Assembly (NCBI GenBank): GCA_003427395.1
Contig: BFEA01000300.1
Span: 538,190 to 602,189, forward strand
Length of the DNA: 64,000 bases
Direction of reading: 5' to 3'
Source of the DNA: Chara braunii
Lineage: Eukaryota > Streptophyta > Charophyceae > Charales > Characeae
Part shown: positions 30,715-41,659 of the stretch, piece after piece
Layout: every line of letters begins with the position of its first letter
Position numbering within the stretch: position 1 is the first letter of the stretch
Program-made: the position numbers and the translations under genes
The notes under the pieces: model-generated
Database searches by the model: none
Told to the model about the DNA's origin: nothing
The model's input: only the letters and a program-made list of their open reading frames with translations

Positions 30715-31068
30715 ACATCTGGCGAGTAGAGAACTTTTTGCGCTAGCCTGCATGTCTACGAGGGGATGATTTGTGCACACACAAAGAGAGTACGCACATT
30801 CTCAAAAGGCAAACGTGTTGCCCTCTCAGACAAAAGCCGAGACCCTACTACGTCATGCGCTCTAATAGAAGCTTGATAGGACATTCTGGACTCTATCTTT
30901 CAGGCACTCCTTAACATTCTGAAAATCGCCACTGTAATGTGACATTCTGGAAAGCCCTAAGTCTTCTCACGGGTCAACTTCTCTCATCGCATCACCATTT
31001 GCGCGGCCGTGTTCGATCCCCTCGTCGACATGCAAGCTAGCGCAAAAAGCTCTCTACTCGCCAGATGT
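30715..31068. mobile_element. Foldback element with ~50-bp inverted arms
   Basis: Left arm 30715-30764 (ACATCTGGCGAGTAGAGAAC, then TTTTTGCGCTAGCCTGCATG) and right arm 31018-31068 (CATGCAAGCTAGCGCAAAAA, then GCTCTCTACTCGCCAGATGT) are inverted repeats about 250 bp apart. A partial left-arm copy precedes the minisatellite at 30518-30545. Confidence 0.75.
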
Positions 31069-31115
31069 CCCACCTCCTCGTCGATCATTTGCGCGGCCGT
31101 GTTCGATCCCACGAC
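30978..31115. repeat. Direct repeat CATTTGCGCGGCCGTGTTCG
   Basis: CATTTGCGCGGCCGTGTTCG + ATCCC occurs at about 30996 and 31086, overlapping the right arm of the foldback element. Confidence 0.8.
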
Positions 31116-31676
31116 CACTGCGAGACGAGAAGAGAGAGGTGATCGTATGTATCCATCAAGAGTGACCGTCGATCAAGTGGAGGTCTTTCCCGCGCTTACT
31201 TTCCCGCGGGAAATGTGGGGGGGGGGGGGGGGGGGTGTAAGAACAGTACAACAGAAAAGCTGGGACATTAGTGTAATTATGCTTTTGCCCTCAAACTGAA
31301 TGATTGCACGGGTTATAAGACGAGAAGAAGACAGGGGCGGCGGAACTGAAGGGTTACTGAGAGGGGTGATGACGAGTAATAGAAAGCGAGAGAGAGAGCG
31401 GCAGATTAATGTTTATGACCGGAAGAAACGTGGGAGAGAGCAGACGCGTCCCCTAAAGTAGCTGATGAAGGAGAGAAACATAGAGAGACGAACGAGCTGA
31501 AGAGGGAAAGAACTGTCCAGGCGTTAAGTTAGCACTACCATCTTTTTCGTCAGGAATAGGACCGACAGGTTGATTCCTATTTGATGGATCGGGCTTGAAA
31601 CTCGCACTACATGCATGAAATATGCCCCATATATCATGCGCTCGGCTTGGTAGAAGACAGCAGTTAGGCGCAAGAG

Positions 31677-31775
31677 AGAGAGACACACACAGAGAGAGAG
31701 ACAGACAGACAGAGAGACAGAGAGAGAGACAGAGAGAGAGAGACAGAGAGAGAGAGACAGAGAGAGAGACGGAGA
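31677..31775. repeat. (GA/CA)n microsatellite
   Basis: Compound GAGA/CAGA tract with several interruptions. Confidence 0.9.
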
Positions 31776-31924
31776 GATGCTAATCGACAGCTAACAACAA
31801 CCAGGAATCCAACGAAAAGGAGGGGAACATCTCGTAAGAGATACTGAGGCTCCCAGTATCACTCACCCAATGAGAAAAAGAAAAACTCCAGCGGGCCCAT
31901 CTTGTGACGATGTAGCGCAAGATA

Positions 31925-32052
31925 GGGCCTCGTTCCACTACTCATGAGCTCATGTTGTCCCAATACATTGGAAATGTTGGAACGCTCCAAACGCACCTGG
32001 TCCAAGACGTAGTCAAAGTGCATGTAGAGTGTTGAATACTGGAGCCAGGCCC
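31925..32052. mobile_element. MITE, GGGCCTCGTTCCAC family, diverged
   Basis: GGGCCTCGTTCCACTACTC at the left and GGAGCCAGGCCC at the right are the family ends. The interior is diverged. ATA flanks both sides (31922-31924 and 32053-32055), compatible with a 3-bp target-site duplication as in PIF/Harbinger-type elements. Confidence 0.65.
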
Positions 32053-32086
32053 ATAAAATCTTCTTTAAAAAAATAAAATTAAAAAA

Positions 32087-32145
32087 TTATGCGTGTCATG
32101 CTAATCTTCTCTCTATCGTTCCAATTTTAACGGATGTCCCGAAGG
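32087..32145 (-). pseudogene. U6 snRNA retropseudogene with internal deletion
   Basis: The minus strand reads CCTTCGGGACATCCGTTAAA, ATTGGAACGATAGAGAGAAG, ATTAGCATGACACGCATAA. An 18-nt segment (GGCCCCTGCGCAAGGAT type) is missing between two CAT words, as expected of slippage at short direct repeats. The 3' end runs into an A/T-rich tract. The copy sits 35 bp from the end of the MITE at 31925-32052. Confidence 0.82.
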
Positions 32146-32372
32146 CCCATAAATTCTTCATTTTACAACATTTGGTGAGTCGTGCGGCGAGTCCCAATCC
32201 CATGAGAGGAGAGTTGAGTACAGCAGGCAGGAGAGAAGATGGTAAACAAACCAAAAAAAAAAAGAAAAAAAATGAAGAAGGAAAAGGATGGTAAAGAGAG
32301 CAGCGTCCACGCGCTGAATGTCGCAAACGACAGATCTCCTTCAACGATCCATCGATCGATCAACCTACCTAC

Positions 32373-32497
32373 TGAGGGCACACTCACACTGTGACTTTCT
32401 CACTTGTTTCAGGACGTGATTGCCGTCAGATTCATGCAAGTGCGGCCGTAAATACGATCAGATACATTCATATAGAGCCAGTGTGAGTACGCCCTGA
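32373..32497. mobile_element. MITE, ACTCACACT family, copy 2
   Basis: TGAGGGCACACTCACACTG and CAGTGTGAGTACGCCCTGA are terminal inverted repeats. Internal words (GCCGTCAGATTCATGCAAGT, AATACGATCAGATACATTCA) parallel the other copies. Confidence 0.8.
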
Positions 32498-32699
32498 CTT
32501 CCCTCGGGATCCAGAAAAGCAGGACCCAATTTAAAAGGGTATATCGAGTCCTTACGACGAAAACCACAAAGACGTTAAGTAGAAGTCGAGAAAAGCTGCC
32601 GACGAGGATAGCAGATGAATACTGTAGTGGTTGGCAAGCTAACTCCCCACGCAACCAAAGAAGCAACAGCTGCTCGGAGCACAAACATGCCCAACCACC

Positions 32700-32700
32700 A

Positions 32701-32760
<60 letters not shown>
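32700..32760. repeat. (CT)n microsatellite
   Basis: About 30 uninterrupted CT units. Confidence 0.97.
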
Positions 32761-32764
<4 letters not shown>

Positions 32765-33023
32765 TCTATCTATGTATCTTCTCTTTTGTCGATTCCGTTA
32801 GCGCGCGTAGACCACACACAATCACACGCCTACGCGCATCGTGCAACCTGCGAGCGACAGCCCACGCGTAATATGCAGAACAACGCAGCACGAAATAAAA
32901 CAGCAGAGCACATACTGTAATACAAGGTAGGACGGCTAATGGACTCGCTTATTACAACGTACCATCGTTGGATATGCAATAGCGTACAGCGTAGGATAGC
33001 AAAGCGTAGCGTAGTGTACTGTT

Positions 33024-33146
33024 TGAGGGCGTACTCACACTACCTCTTCTGAATGTACCTGACCGTAATTACGGCCGGACCTGGACGTATCTGGCTGCAT
33101 TTCCGTCCAGAAACAAGTAAAAAGGTCCCAGTGTGAGTATGCTCTG
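33024..33146. mobile_element. MITE, ACTCACACT family, copy 3
   Basis: TGAGGGCGTACTCACACT and AGTGTGAGTATGCTCTGA are terminal inverted repeats. The internal GACCGTAATTACGGCCGGAC is nearly palindromic, and GGACGTATCTGGCTGCATTT matches 26.8 kb. Confidence 0.82.
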
Positions 33147-33580
33147 AAGTCGTCACATAGCATTGCAAGGATCGCATCGCATTGTGAATCGGAGCGCAAA
33201 AGCGGAAGGAAGGCCCCGCCTGTTCATCGTATATACAAAGAGAGAGAGAGAGAGGGAGAGAGAGAGAGTAGCGTTATGCAACGAAAGGAACAGAGCATGT
33301 GGGTGCAAACGGGTGGCGGGTGAAAACGAAGGAGAGAGACAAAAAGACATAGCAGGGAAAGAAAGCCATAAACTAGCCGCTGAAGGCGAAGGAGGGGGAA
33401 ATAGAAAAGAGAGAGAGAGAGAGAGAGGGGCTGTTGTGTACCTGCTCCACTATGGGAGGGCGCTGAGACAGCTGGGTCGGACGTCGAACACTCTGCTCCT
33501 CTTCCCTCCACTGCCCCCCCATGCCGCTCCTGCCTATCAGCACCTGATGGGAAACCGGCCGGAAGAGGCCTGTCCTTAAC

Positions 33581-34006
33581 CTTTCCTCGAACCTTCAACC
33601 TCTTCATACCCACCTCCATCTCCCTCGTCTCCGCTTCGAGCCAATCAAAGATCTGCGCGCCGAGGGCCTCTTTCAGAATGTCCGCGGCATGAAGCTTGCT
33701 GACAGTTCGGTAAGACGCGGTGATGAATTTGACGCAAGCTTCCTCAAGAGTGGATGCGGAGAAGCGACGAGCGAACTCGAGCAGCGGGACAACCGAATGA
33801 AGAGAGATTGATTTTATCAAGACCCTTTCGCAAAGCACCTGACAAGAAGGTACTACCACTTTAGGCGCCTGATTCACTCCTCTCCGCCGACTCTGAATCA
33901 GTTCCTTAACGTCCCCACAGTACTCGTATTCTTCCTCCTTCTCCTTCATCATCCGCGCCAGCTTTGACTGCGCTGCACTCTGCCATGGCGACTCACTCGA
34001 CGACGA

Positions 34007-34009
<3 letters not shown>
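33581..34009 (-). CDS. Possible first exon of a BTB/BACK-like protein
   Basis: The minus-strand frame starting MSSSSESPWQSAAQSKLARM has good protein-like composition for ~143 codons. Residues about 65-100 (VLIKSISLHSVVPLLEFARR, then FSASTLEEACVKFI) resemble the helical segment that ends BTB/POZ domains and begins the BACK region, where L-L-x-x-A-x-x-x-x-x-x-x-L-x-x-x-C-x-x-F is typical. The BTB fold itself is not visible upstream. At 33581/33580 the sequence GGAAAG/GTTAAG is a plausible splice donor; past it the frame drifts into low-complexity GA repeats. A GA microsatellite with three N bases lies directly before the ATG. Function (for example Cullin-3 adaptor) is only inferred from family resemblance. 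Confidence 0.4.
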
Positions 34010-34052
<43 letters not shown>

Positions 34053-34077
34053 NNNCACACACACACACTCACAAAAG
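34009..34077. repeat. (CT)n with NNN then (CA)n
   Basis: CT run joined to a CA run across three N bases at 34053-34055, an assembly join. Confidence 0.95.
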
Positions 34078-35883
34078 CGCCCGCGCAGACGAGACAGGAG
34101 CTACGTTACCCGACACAGATCGAACTTTGCCTCATCAAGAAGCCTGGAGGATGTAAGAAAAAATAAGGGTGAAAGGCAGCACTAACGAGATCGCGTATGA
34201 TGGATTGAGAGATCAGGTGAGAGAAGATTGTTGTCTTGGACTATGTGCAATTGGCACCGATGAAGCTTCTTAGAACCGAGTCAACGCCGATCAGATAGCA
34301 GGTCGCTGAAGATCTGCATCATCAGCCGCGGAACTGCTCTTTTCCAAATCACTCAACAGACGGGGATTCATTCAACGTGCGCCACTTCGACAAAAATAAG
34401 GAGCAGACGTGAGTCACTCAATCATTCAGCGTGAGTCACTCAATCATCCATCGTTACACGTGTGACGTGAGCACACGCTGGCAGGCTACAAGGTCGCGGT
34501 TCACGCCACGTGGCGTCCACACGGCGAGAACGAGACCCTTGCTTCCTCTTCTTGTCTAATCACAACGAACAGACAGATCCTTGCTTACTCTCCGTGCTCG
34601 ACAGGAAACTTCGCATCTCGCACAGTAAAAAAAAGATGATCAAACACGCAATCATCTCGCACATCGCGCGCAACGGCCATTTTATGAATCTCCAGTGGTG
34701 GCCCCAATCGAGCCATCTGTCACTTACTGCCAAGCGTCAACACGCAATCAAGAGAGAGAGAATCAATCATTAAGCCCGATTAGCTGATTAATGGACTGCT
34801 CAAATGATTCATTGATTGATTGATTGATTGATTAATTACTTGTCCAATCGGTTACTTGATCGAGTGATTCGTGGGGATAGGCCGGTGGATCGACTGATCG
34901 GAGATTGATTGCGAGCAGCAGTGCGTTCTAATGGGTTTCACTGCGACCTTGAGAGCCTCGCGTCCTGTTGTCCTTGAGTGCCTCAAGATCATCGAGTCCC
35001 CTTGCTAGCAGACCCCTTTCCTATCGTCACGTAGACCCCCCCACTCCTTTCCCCCCCGAAATGTGACTATTTATCCCTCCCGCTCCCCTACTTTCCTCCC
35101 CTTTCCTGCCTTGTCTCTGCTACCCGCGACCCCTTTCCTTGTTCTGCCCGAATCTGTCCGATCGACTTGGCGCCCTAACTCTCCCGCCTTATGGCATTCA
35201 GCAAAGCCGCGATAGCGCGAGGATTTCCGCGGGAGGGGAGGATTCCGGCGGGAGGATTTGGGCGGGAGGATTTCGGCTGGAATGTGAATGGAAAACGCAG
35301 GAGGGAGGAAACTACCGTAGCGGGAAACACTCGCCCCGGCTCAATGCAGCACAGCAGCACGTAGAACGGCGGGAGTTTCTCTTCGTTTTTTGTGTGCCTG
35401 TCAACTAAGGCTTACGCGGCAGGGATGGCTCACGGACGGCATGGACATTACAGTAAGTATCGAGCAACTGCCCTTTGCCGCTCAAAATTTTTCGACTGCC
35501 GATCACAATGGCACGCGCATCAAAAGGAGCGCTACTGTAGCAGGTGCTTTGGCGCCCCTCAAAAGCCCTGTAGCTAATTAATCAATCAATCAGTCAGTCA
35601 GTTGACCAATCAAGCAACCAATTCATCAGCGCATCGATCACTAAGTCAGCCAACGACGATCGCAAGAATGGGGGGCGAGAGACTCATCTGTCGACAAGAA
35701 GGAAATCAGATGACAGACCCCCGGGTATACCCCCACCCAACTCGACCGGTCGCATGATCGATCTACCGCCGGTACAGTGTCCACGCCGCGGTCATTGGTC
35801 GATGGACGTGCGTCGTGCGCGCGGTTTGTTTCGATTTCGAACGTGAAGTTCGCGAACCTTCTGGGGACGGCGGGCGCGGTAAA

Positions 35884-36016
35884 GGTCCTCGCTCCACTAC
35901 TCGCGAAATGAGCAAAATGATGATGACGAATCTGCCGCTAGAACGTGGAAAGATGCGGCGCCATATTTTCTGTTCTGGCTTTTGTGCATATGTCGAGAGT
36001 ATGTGGAGCGAAGCCC
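35884..36016. mobile_element. MITE, GGTCCTCGCTCCAC family
   Basis: GGTCCTCGCTCCACTACTCG and GAGAGTATGTGGAGCGAAGC + CC are family ends. AAA precedes and follows the element (35881-35883, 36017-36019), consistent with a 3-bp duplication. The interior keeps CTGCCGCTAGAACGTGGAAAG. Confidence 0.78.
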
Positions 36017-36194
36017 AAAGAAGGCACACTTGCTCGACGGACGAATAGAGACAAAGAGGAAGGCCATATACAGACCCGCGAAACTCGTTTTCGCCTTTCC
36101 GCGATTCCGAGAACGACAAACGAAAACACGAAAACACGAAACAGCAGCTTGTGATTGATATCTTCTCTTCGCTGTCGCCGCGCCTACGCAGAAC

Positions 36195-36345
36195 GAGTTC
36201 ACAGCGCGCCCCCCTTATCGTGTGGCAATCCTTGGATCCCGGCCGATGCACCTGCGCACAGCGCACAACGCGTTCCCAGCGCGCCCCCCCTTATCGTGTG
36301 GCACTCGTTGAATCCCGGCCGAGGACCGCGCAAGGCGCGGGGACG
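36195..36345. repeat. ~83-bp tandem duplication (CCCCTTATCGTGTGGCA)
   Basis: CAGCGCGCCCCCCTTATCGT followed by GTGGCA(A/C)TC and ATCCCGGCCGA occurs twice, near 36200 and 36276. Confidence 0.8.
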
Positions 36346-36653
36346 CAGCCGGTCTTCCTTATTACTGTATGTTTCTGTAGACCTGGGAAGCGGGGGCTGC
36401 TCCTACACAGTTAGGGGCTCGCCACACTGCTGTCGAAAACGCGATTTTTTTCGATAGCTTCTCTTGGCCCATAGCCTGTCGAAATTGGAGACAAGGACTT
36501 TGACTGTGAGATTCTGGACCTCTATGTTGACCCTGCGGGACGATTAGCTTGCAGTATGAAGATTGGACTATTGTTTTTCCCGGGAAAAACAAAAGGATTG
36601 GGCTATTTTCTGGACTGGATCTATGCCTGCCCCGACTGACTACATTGATAGAA

Positions 36654-36688
<35 letters not shown>

Positions 36689-37048
36689 AACCTTCTTCTT
36701 TGCCCTTACTGGCCTGTATCCCTGATACAGAAAATTTGGCCATCTTAGGAGACAGGAATACAATTCTGAGTCACCTAAGCCCTCCCCATTTTGTGAGAGG
36801 AACACAAGCCTTTTATTGATTGACTTACCTTGAGGGCACGGGTACGCAGCCCGTAGTTCGTTTCTTTATGTGGTTCGGGAAGGGTAAGGTAGTGAATATG
36901 TTGTATGTATGTTTTGTCATGTTCGCTATACACAACTCGAAGAGAGCGTGTGTGTGGGGTCCCGGTTGATGCCTTATTCACGATGTTCATGGGACGCTGG
37001 ACCCAGTTTCCAGCAGGTGGCGCTTCCCATCAATAGACAGGATAATGT

Positions 37049-37053
37049 ATGTG

Positions 37054-37144
<91 letters not shown>

Positions 37145-37145
37145 N

Positions 37146-37184
<39 letters not shown>

Positions 37185-37186
37185 TG
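37049..37186. repeat. (GT)n-(GA)n compound microsatellite
   Basis: GT run to 37095, then GA run to 37182 with a single N at 37145. Confidence 0.96.
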
Positions 37187-37191
37187 TAAGG

Positions 37192-37514
37192 CGAGGGTCA
37201 GGTTATCCAGGAATTAGAGCTCGTGGGGGAGGTCCTGTCTGGAATTGTAAGGCGAGGGGTTCATAGGGGCCTCCCAGGTATCCAGGCATGGGAATCCCGA
37301 ATTCCAGGCTTACCAGCAAGGGGAACCTCATGCATTCTTGCGGAGTGAATACGCCGTCCATTTACCAACACCCTCATCCGAGGTCAGAGCAAGCTGCACT
37401 GGTGTCAGGGTAGTCTCCCGACTGTGAATGATAACATCCTTAAGTCAAGATAGGCACCTTACTTTGGCATGCAGCCGAAGCGACACGTATTCGAGCTAAC
37501 GCCACACCATTCGC

Positions 37515-37525
<11 letters not shown>
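37192..37525 (-). repeat. 334-bp direct repeat, left copy (candidate terminal repeat of the RT element)
   Basis: Starts CGAGGGTCAGGTTATCC(A) and ends at ATTCGCCAGTGTGTGT, running into a GT microsatellite. It aligns without gaps to 45609-45942 with about 6-7 differences (roughly 98% identity). It lies about 190 bp beyond the end of the RT frame (37717). Position and identity suggest a long terminal repeat or the pseudo-LTR typical of Penelope-like elements. Orientation given is that of the RT frame. Confidence 0.75.

Positions 37526-37573
<48 letters not shown>
37516..37573. repeat. (GT)n microsatellite
   Basis: About 29 GT units directly following the left direct repeat. The right direct repeat also runs into a GT tract. 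Confidence 0.97.
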
Positions 37574-37574
<1 letters not shown>

Positions 37575-37716
37575 CCCACCCCAACCCCGCTAGAAGGCAG
37601 CTCTCCAGGGCAGGTAACAGGTACCTGCCACTGGCGAGGTACCTGCTAGCTGCCCAGAGCGCCCTACTGGTAGGGGCTGCATCCAGCACACACATATCCA
37701 CACAGGTGTATACAAA

Positions 37717-40700
37717 CTAAGACACACGACCTCCATCCAACTCATCACTCAGTTCAGTGTGCAAACCGATCGTCCATCTTACCTTGAACTGACGGTCTGT
37801 GTCCGCAGCATTCACCCTGGAGGGGAGAAAGTTCTGAGGGGAGTTAAGGACTCTATTAACACACATAACACATCTTTGAAGAGAAAAACCATTCCCAGTC
37901 ATGTACGTGACCACCCTCAAAATTTATTCCGCAGCAATATTGGGTTCAAAACAAATCACCAAAACGGAAGGCACTTGTGCCAAGATGATGTTCAAGGACT
38001 GTTGTATGGGCCTGTTCGAAGCGCATTTCACGTATCTAACGACAGGGAACTTGAGGGTCAGGCATTTATCAAACTTGGTCGTGGTGAATGTTCCAAGGAC
38101 GTCAGAAGTGACGGTGATCTCCGCATTGAGGAACTGCGTTTTGAGTCCATATATTTTACCCGACTCAGAGAGATCAAATACCTCAGTTTGATTCTTTATC
38201 TCAACGAGGTGTCTAGGGTAGAGAGAGACTACCTCCGGGTTCTCAGTGGGGGGAGGATTCTGTAGGAATCTCAAGATGAGGGGGTTATTTAGTGAATGAA
38301 GATCATCGAATGTATCTATAGGTGTGCTTGAAGAGGGGAAGGAGGTTGATGGCCCTGGAATCAATCAGACGTTGAATCATCCTAAATTCATACTTGAAAA
38401 AGTAAACAGTGCACCAAATTGGGAAGCAGGGCAGGCCCATTGGGATCCCCGAGATCTGCCTCCAGACGCGTCCCCCAAACGTTGTAAAGCACCTGGCCAC
38501 CAACCATCTAGTGATCTGAATCACATCGTTCAATTCTAACCATACCACACGAGGGGAGGGGGAACGTTTAGGTCCCTCCCTCATCTCACAAGAAAACCGT
38601 CCATTGGGGCTAAGCTTGCATTTCACAATTGGCTTTGAGTGACATTTTCGGGCCCTGAATGCCATCCTAGTGAAAAAAGCAACAGCCGCAGTGAGACTGT
38701 CCTCCGATTCGTCAATCGGGATAGTCTCAAATCATCTGGTAATATCCGCGGAAAATACTGCATATACCCTGTCTGGCAAATTGTAGCAATAATCCTGGAT
38801 GGACTCGATGGCCCACCAGATGGACATATCCACACCATGAAAACGCAGCAGGCCGTCAGTGATCTCTTTGCAATGAGACATGATCGCAGGGGAAAGACAT
38901 TTGAGGAGCGCATCACATAGGCAAGCAACGGGTGTGAGAAAAGAAGAAGAAGCATTCGTGAGCCATCTGAACGCCAGCTTGTGATGCTTGTATAGGGCCA
39001 TGAGGTAAGGCAACCTCTTTGGTTCAATAGACAAGTAGGGGGACATTTGAGCCAAGGACTCCTCAGCCTCATTAATAACCTCATCACCAGAGAGGGGAAC
39101 TGGCACAAAGTCCTTGCTACTCAATCTGTCCAGAGCCAGTTTCCTAACCAAATGGATACAAGCAAAAGAGGGAGTGTTGGCCGATTTGTCAGTCCCCGCA
39201 ATAAACAACCGTTTGCCCAGAAATTCAGCCTCCTTTTTCACAGCAAATGAGTCTAGGTCGCACGGAGGGTCTCTGAATTTCCCCCGATTCGTAGCATCTA
39301 ACTGTGACTTCAGACATTCGGAGACATACATAGTGGCCTTAGCTTGCATTCCCCTCGTGATCAGCATCCGTGCACTCATCTACTTGACTATCGAACGCCA
39401 TGCATTCATGAACTCATGAAACGCAGCATGAGGGTTGCGAGGGTGGAAGGGGATGTGATTCAGACGTTGGGAGAGAAGGTGTTTCAACTTGGGGAGTGCA
39501 GAGATCGAGGGATCAAGGGAGAGCACATGAGTGGAGGGTAAGGCGAAAGGTTGACTCATGTCCAGGGTGCACGGGTGATGGAAGGGGAAGAACCGGCCCG
39601 TAGCGCATGGGCAAGTAGAGAAGCTAGAACAAAAACTCAACCATTCTTCCAGCACAAAGTCACGAAACACCGCAGCAGGCTTATACACCAATGAATCCAA
39701 AACATTAAAATATGTCCATCCTACAACAATCCCAGACAGCAACTCCCTGGCTCCGATGGGAAAGAATTGGTCGATCGTCTTCTCAAGGATAGATCTAAAC
39801 TGGACATGCTCCATAATCCGACTCGTATACTTCACATGTACAAAGAAACTCTTCTCAGGGGGAGATGGCTTCTGCCATCTGTTCCTCCCCGAGGGGTCAC
39901 GGACCATGACACCCTCACTCTCCTGTACAACACAACACCAATCACAATCCAGACCAACGATTAGGCATTGAACAAAATCATATTGGCTCGGGTTCTGTCC
40001 CTCGGGCTCCTCCTTGGAGTCTTGCTGGATGCGAAGGCTTGGCCGTCACACTGCTCAGTTATCGTGGAGGAGGGTGGAGTACAAGTCACCAACGCGGCTG
40101 GCTGGTCCTTAGAAGGTCTAACATAGAATTCCAAAGTGGCCTGCTGGCTCTTCTTCGCACTCTTCATAGCGGTCTTCGAGGAAGAATCCTCCCTTTTCCT
40201 TTTAACTGTGGAGCGAAAATAACGAGGAGAGAGGATCAGCTTGGCCATCGTTCTCGGGAACTTGTGTAACATGGTGGCAGGCTCATCTAGGATGTTCTGC
40301 GGAGTCCTGGATGGGTCCATGGAGACACTGTGGGCCATTTTGACCATGATTTCCCTCATGCGAAAGAAGACAACAGACGCCAGAATGGGAGCACACCATG
40401 TGGTCTTAACCAAGACCCTGAAGGCGCGCGTGCGTGCTATGAGAGACGGGGCCTCCGGAAACAAGTAATGTAAGTCCGAGAGTAGGTACCACAAGACGTG
40501 GTCGAACCAGGTAATGTTCTTGCCGCAATCCCCCTTGTTCAGCTCAATGCAACGGCACTTCAGGTAAGGCCTACCGACATTCCAAATACGCTTAAGTTCA
40601 GCAATTGCAGTCTGGATCCTGGGCCCCATGAACCCCTTCACGGACAGTGCAGTGGCAGACGCAGTGCACTTTGAACGGTCAAACTCCCCGACCACAGGAA

Positions 40701-41565
40701 GATTCATGTTATCAGCTGTGAGTGGAAAGTTCCCTTTGTAAAGGTCAGTGTTCTCCGTGAGTGCTTTCTCGATGCATTTCAGCAACTCTTGGTCAGTGAG
40801 GGATGCAAGAAAGCGATAGGAGTCAGCGTGAATTGGTGCAGTGTAATTGAACGTAAGAAGGTCCCAAAGCTTACCGTCCACCCCCCTTGACTACCTCTCA
40901 ACCCATCTCGGAGGCACAGTCGGTAAGAAGGCATTACGAGCAAACTTGTTCACTTCTATCCTCTGATTGGCCGCCATCACCTTCACCCTCTCCCTCTTCC
41001 CACTAGCTATCAATTCAGCATGGAACCGCTTATCCTCCTCGGTTAACTGGAGGCGGTCATCATCATCCTCATCAGAGGACTGGGACAAGGACCCGCCATC
41101 CGGAACTGCGGGATCCATTTGGACCAAACCAGCATGGAAATTCGATTCGGCTCCCCATAGATCAACAAAAGTTTTCTCCTTCATAGCGAGACTGTTGTTG
41201 ACACAGACGTCAACCAGCTCATCCTCCATTATCTGCTCTGTAGACTGGGTCACCAAGTTCTCAATGAGTCTACGGAAGGCAGGTTTGTCATGCGAAGCTG
41301 TCCACAACAAATCAGCCCAATTGTCAAAGGAGAGTACGGAGATGAGAGAAGGAGTAGCACCCACAGAATGAATCCTAACAAACTCAAGGATTCTAGGCAA
41401 GGCTAGGGATATGAGCGCCTGTGTCGGTCGAGCAGGCGCGGGAAAGGAATCTAGCCAAACAGCATCATCCGACAGGAAGTCCGAGTACCAGCCGTTCTCC
41501 GAGAACGTCGGAATCGGACACATAGCAATCAACGATTTGTCAAAAACCAGAAGGAAGGAGAACAA
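37717..41565 (-). pseudogene. Reverse transcriptase polyprotein of a Penelope-like (or related non-LTR) retroelement, interrupted
   Basis: A ~3.85-kb minus-strand coding region with RT hallmarks in order: motif A VFSADITR*FETIPIDESED (around 38752-38695), motif B WRQISGIPMGLPCFPIW (around 38425), motif C YRYI-DDLHSLNNP (around 38310), then FPVVRYVKCASNRPIQQS and YMTGNGF in the C-terminal region. GIPMG and YIDDL-x-S-L-N-N-P resemble Penelope-like and related RTs more than Ty3 or L1. The upstream ~500 residues have an acidic patch (SSDEDDDDRL) and a Lys-rich segment (VKRKRED) but no recognised domain; no GIY-YIG nuclease was seen. Interruptions: TAG at 40891-40893, a frame change between about 40020 and 39963, TAG at 39380-39382, TGA at 38732-38734, a one-base insertion at 38308 splitting YIDD, and TAA at 37924-37926. 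Likely start is 41565 or the Met at 41523. Confidence 0.8.
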
Positions 41566-41659
41566 AACAACAGTTGCAGGTCAAAAGAATTGGGGATACT
41601 CATGCCATGGGAGCAATGCATACATCAACCATGATAGGTCTCTCCATCGACCTGGATAC

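Noticed and set aside
37192-37720. Hammerhead in the direct repeat of the RT element
   Set aside because: Searched by eye for TCATCAG/TCGTCAG and CTGANGA with GAAA at proper spacing on both strands; none found. A computed search could still find a diverged one.
37717-41565. Alternative genetic code (TAG/TAA as Gln) or selenocysteine recoding as the explanation of in-frame stops
   Set aside because: The frame change inside the YIDD motif and another near 39963-40020 show real damage; C-to-T decay explains all the stops. Kept only as a check.
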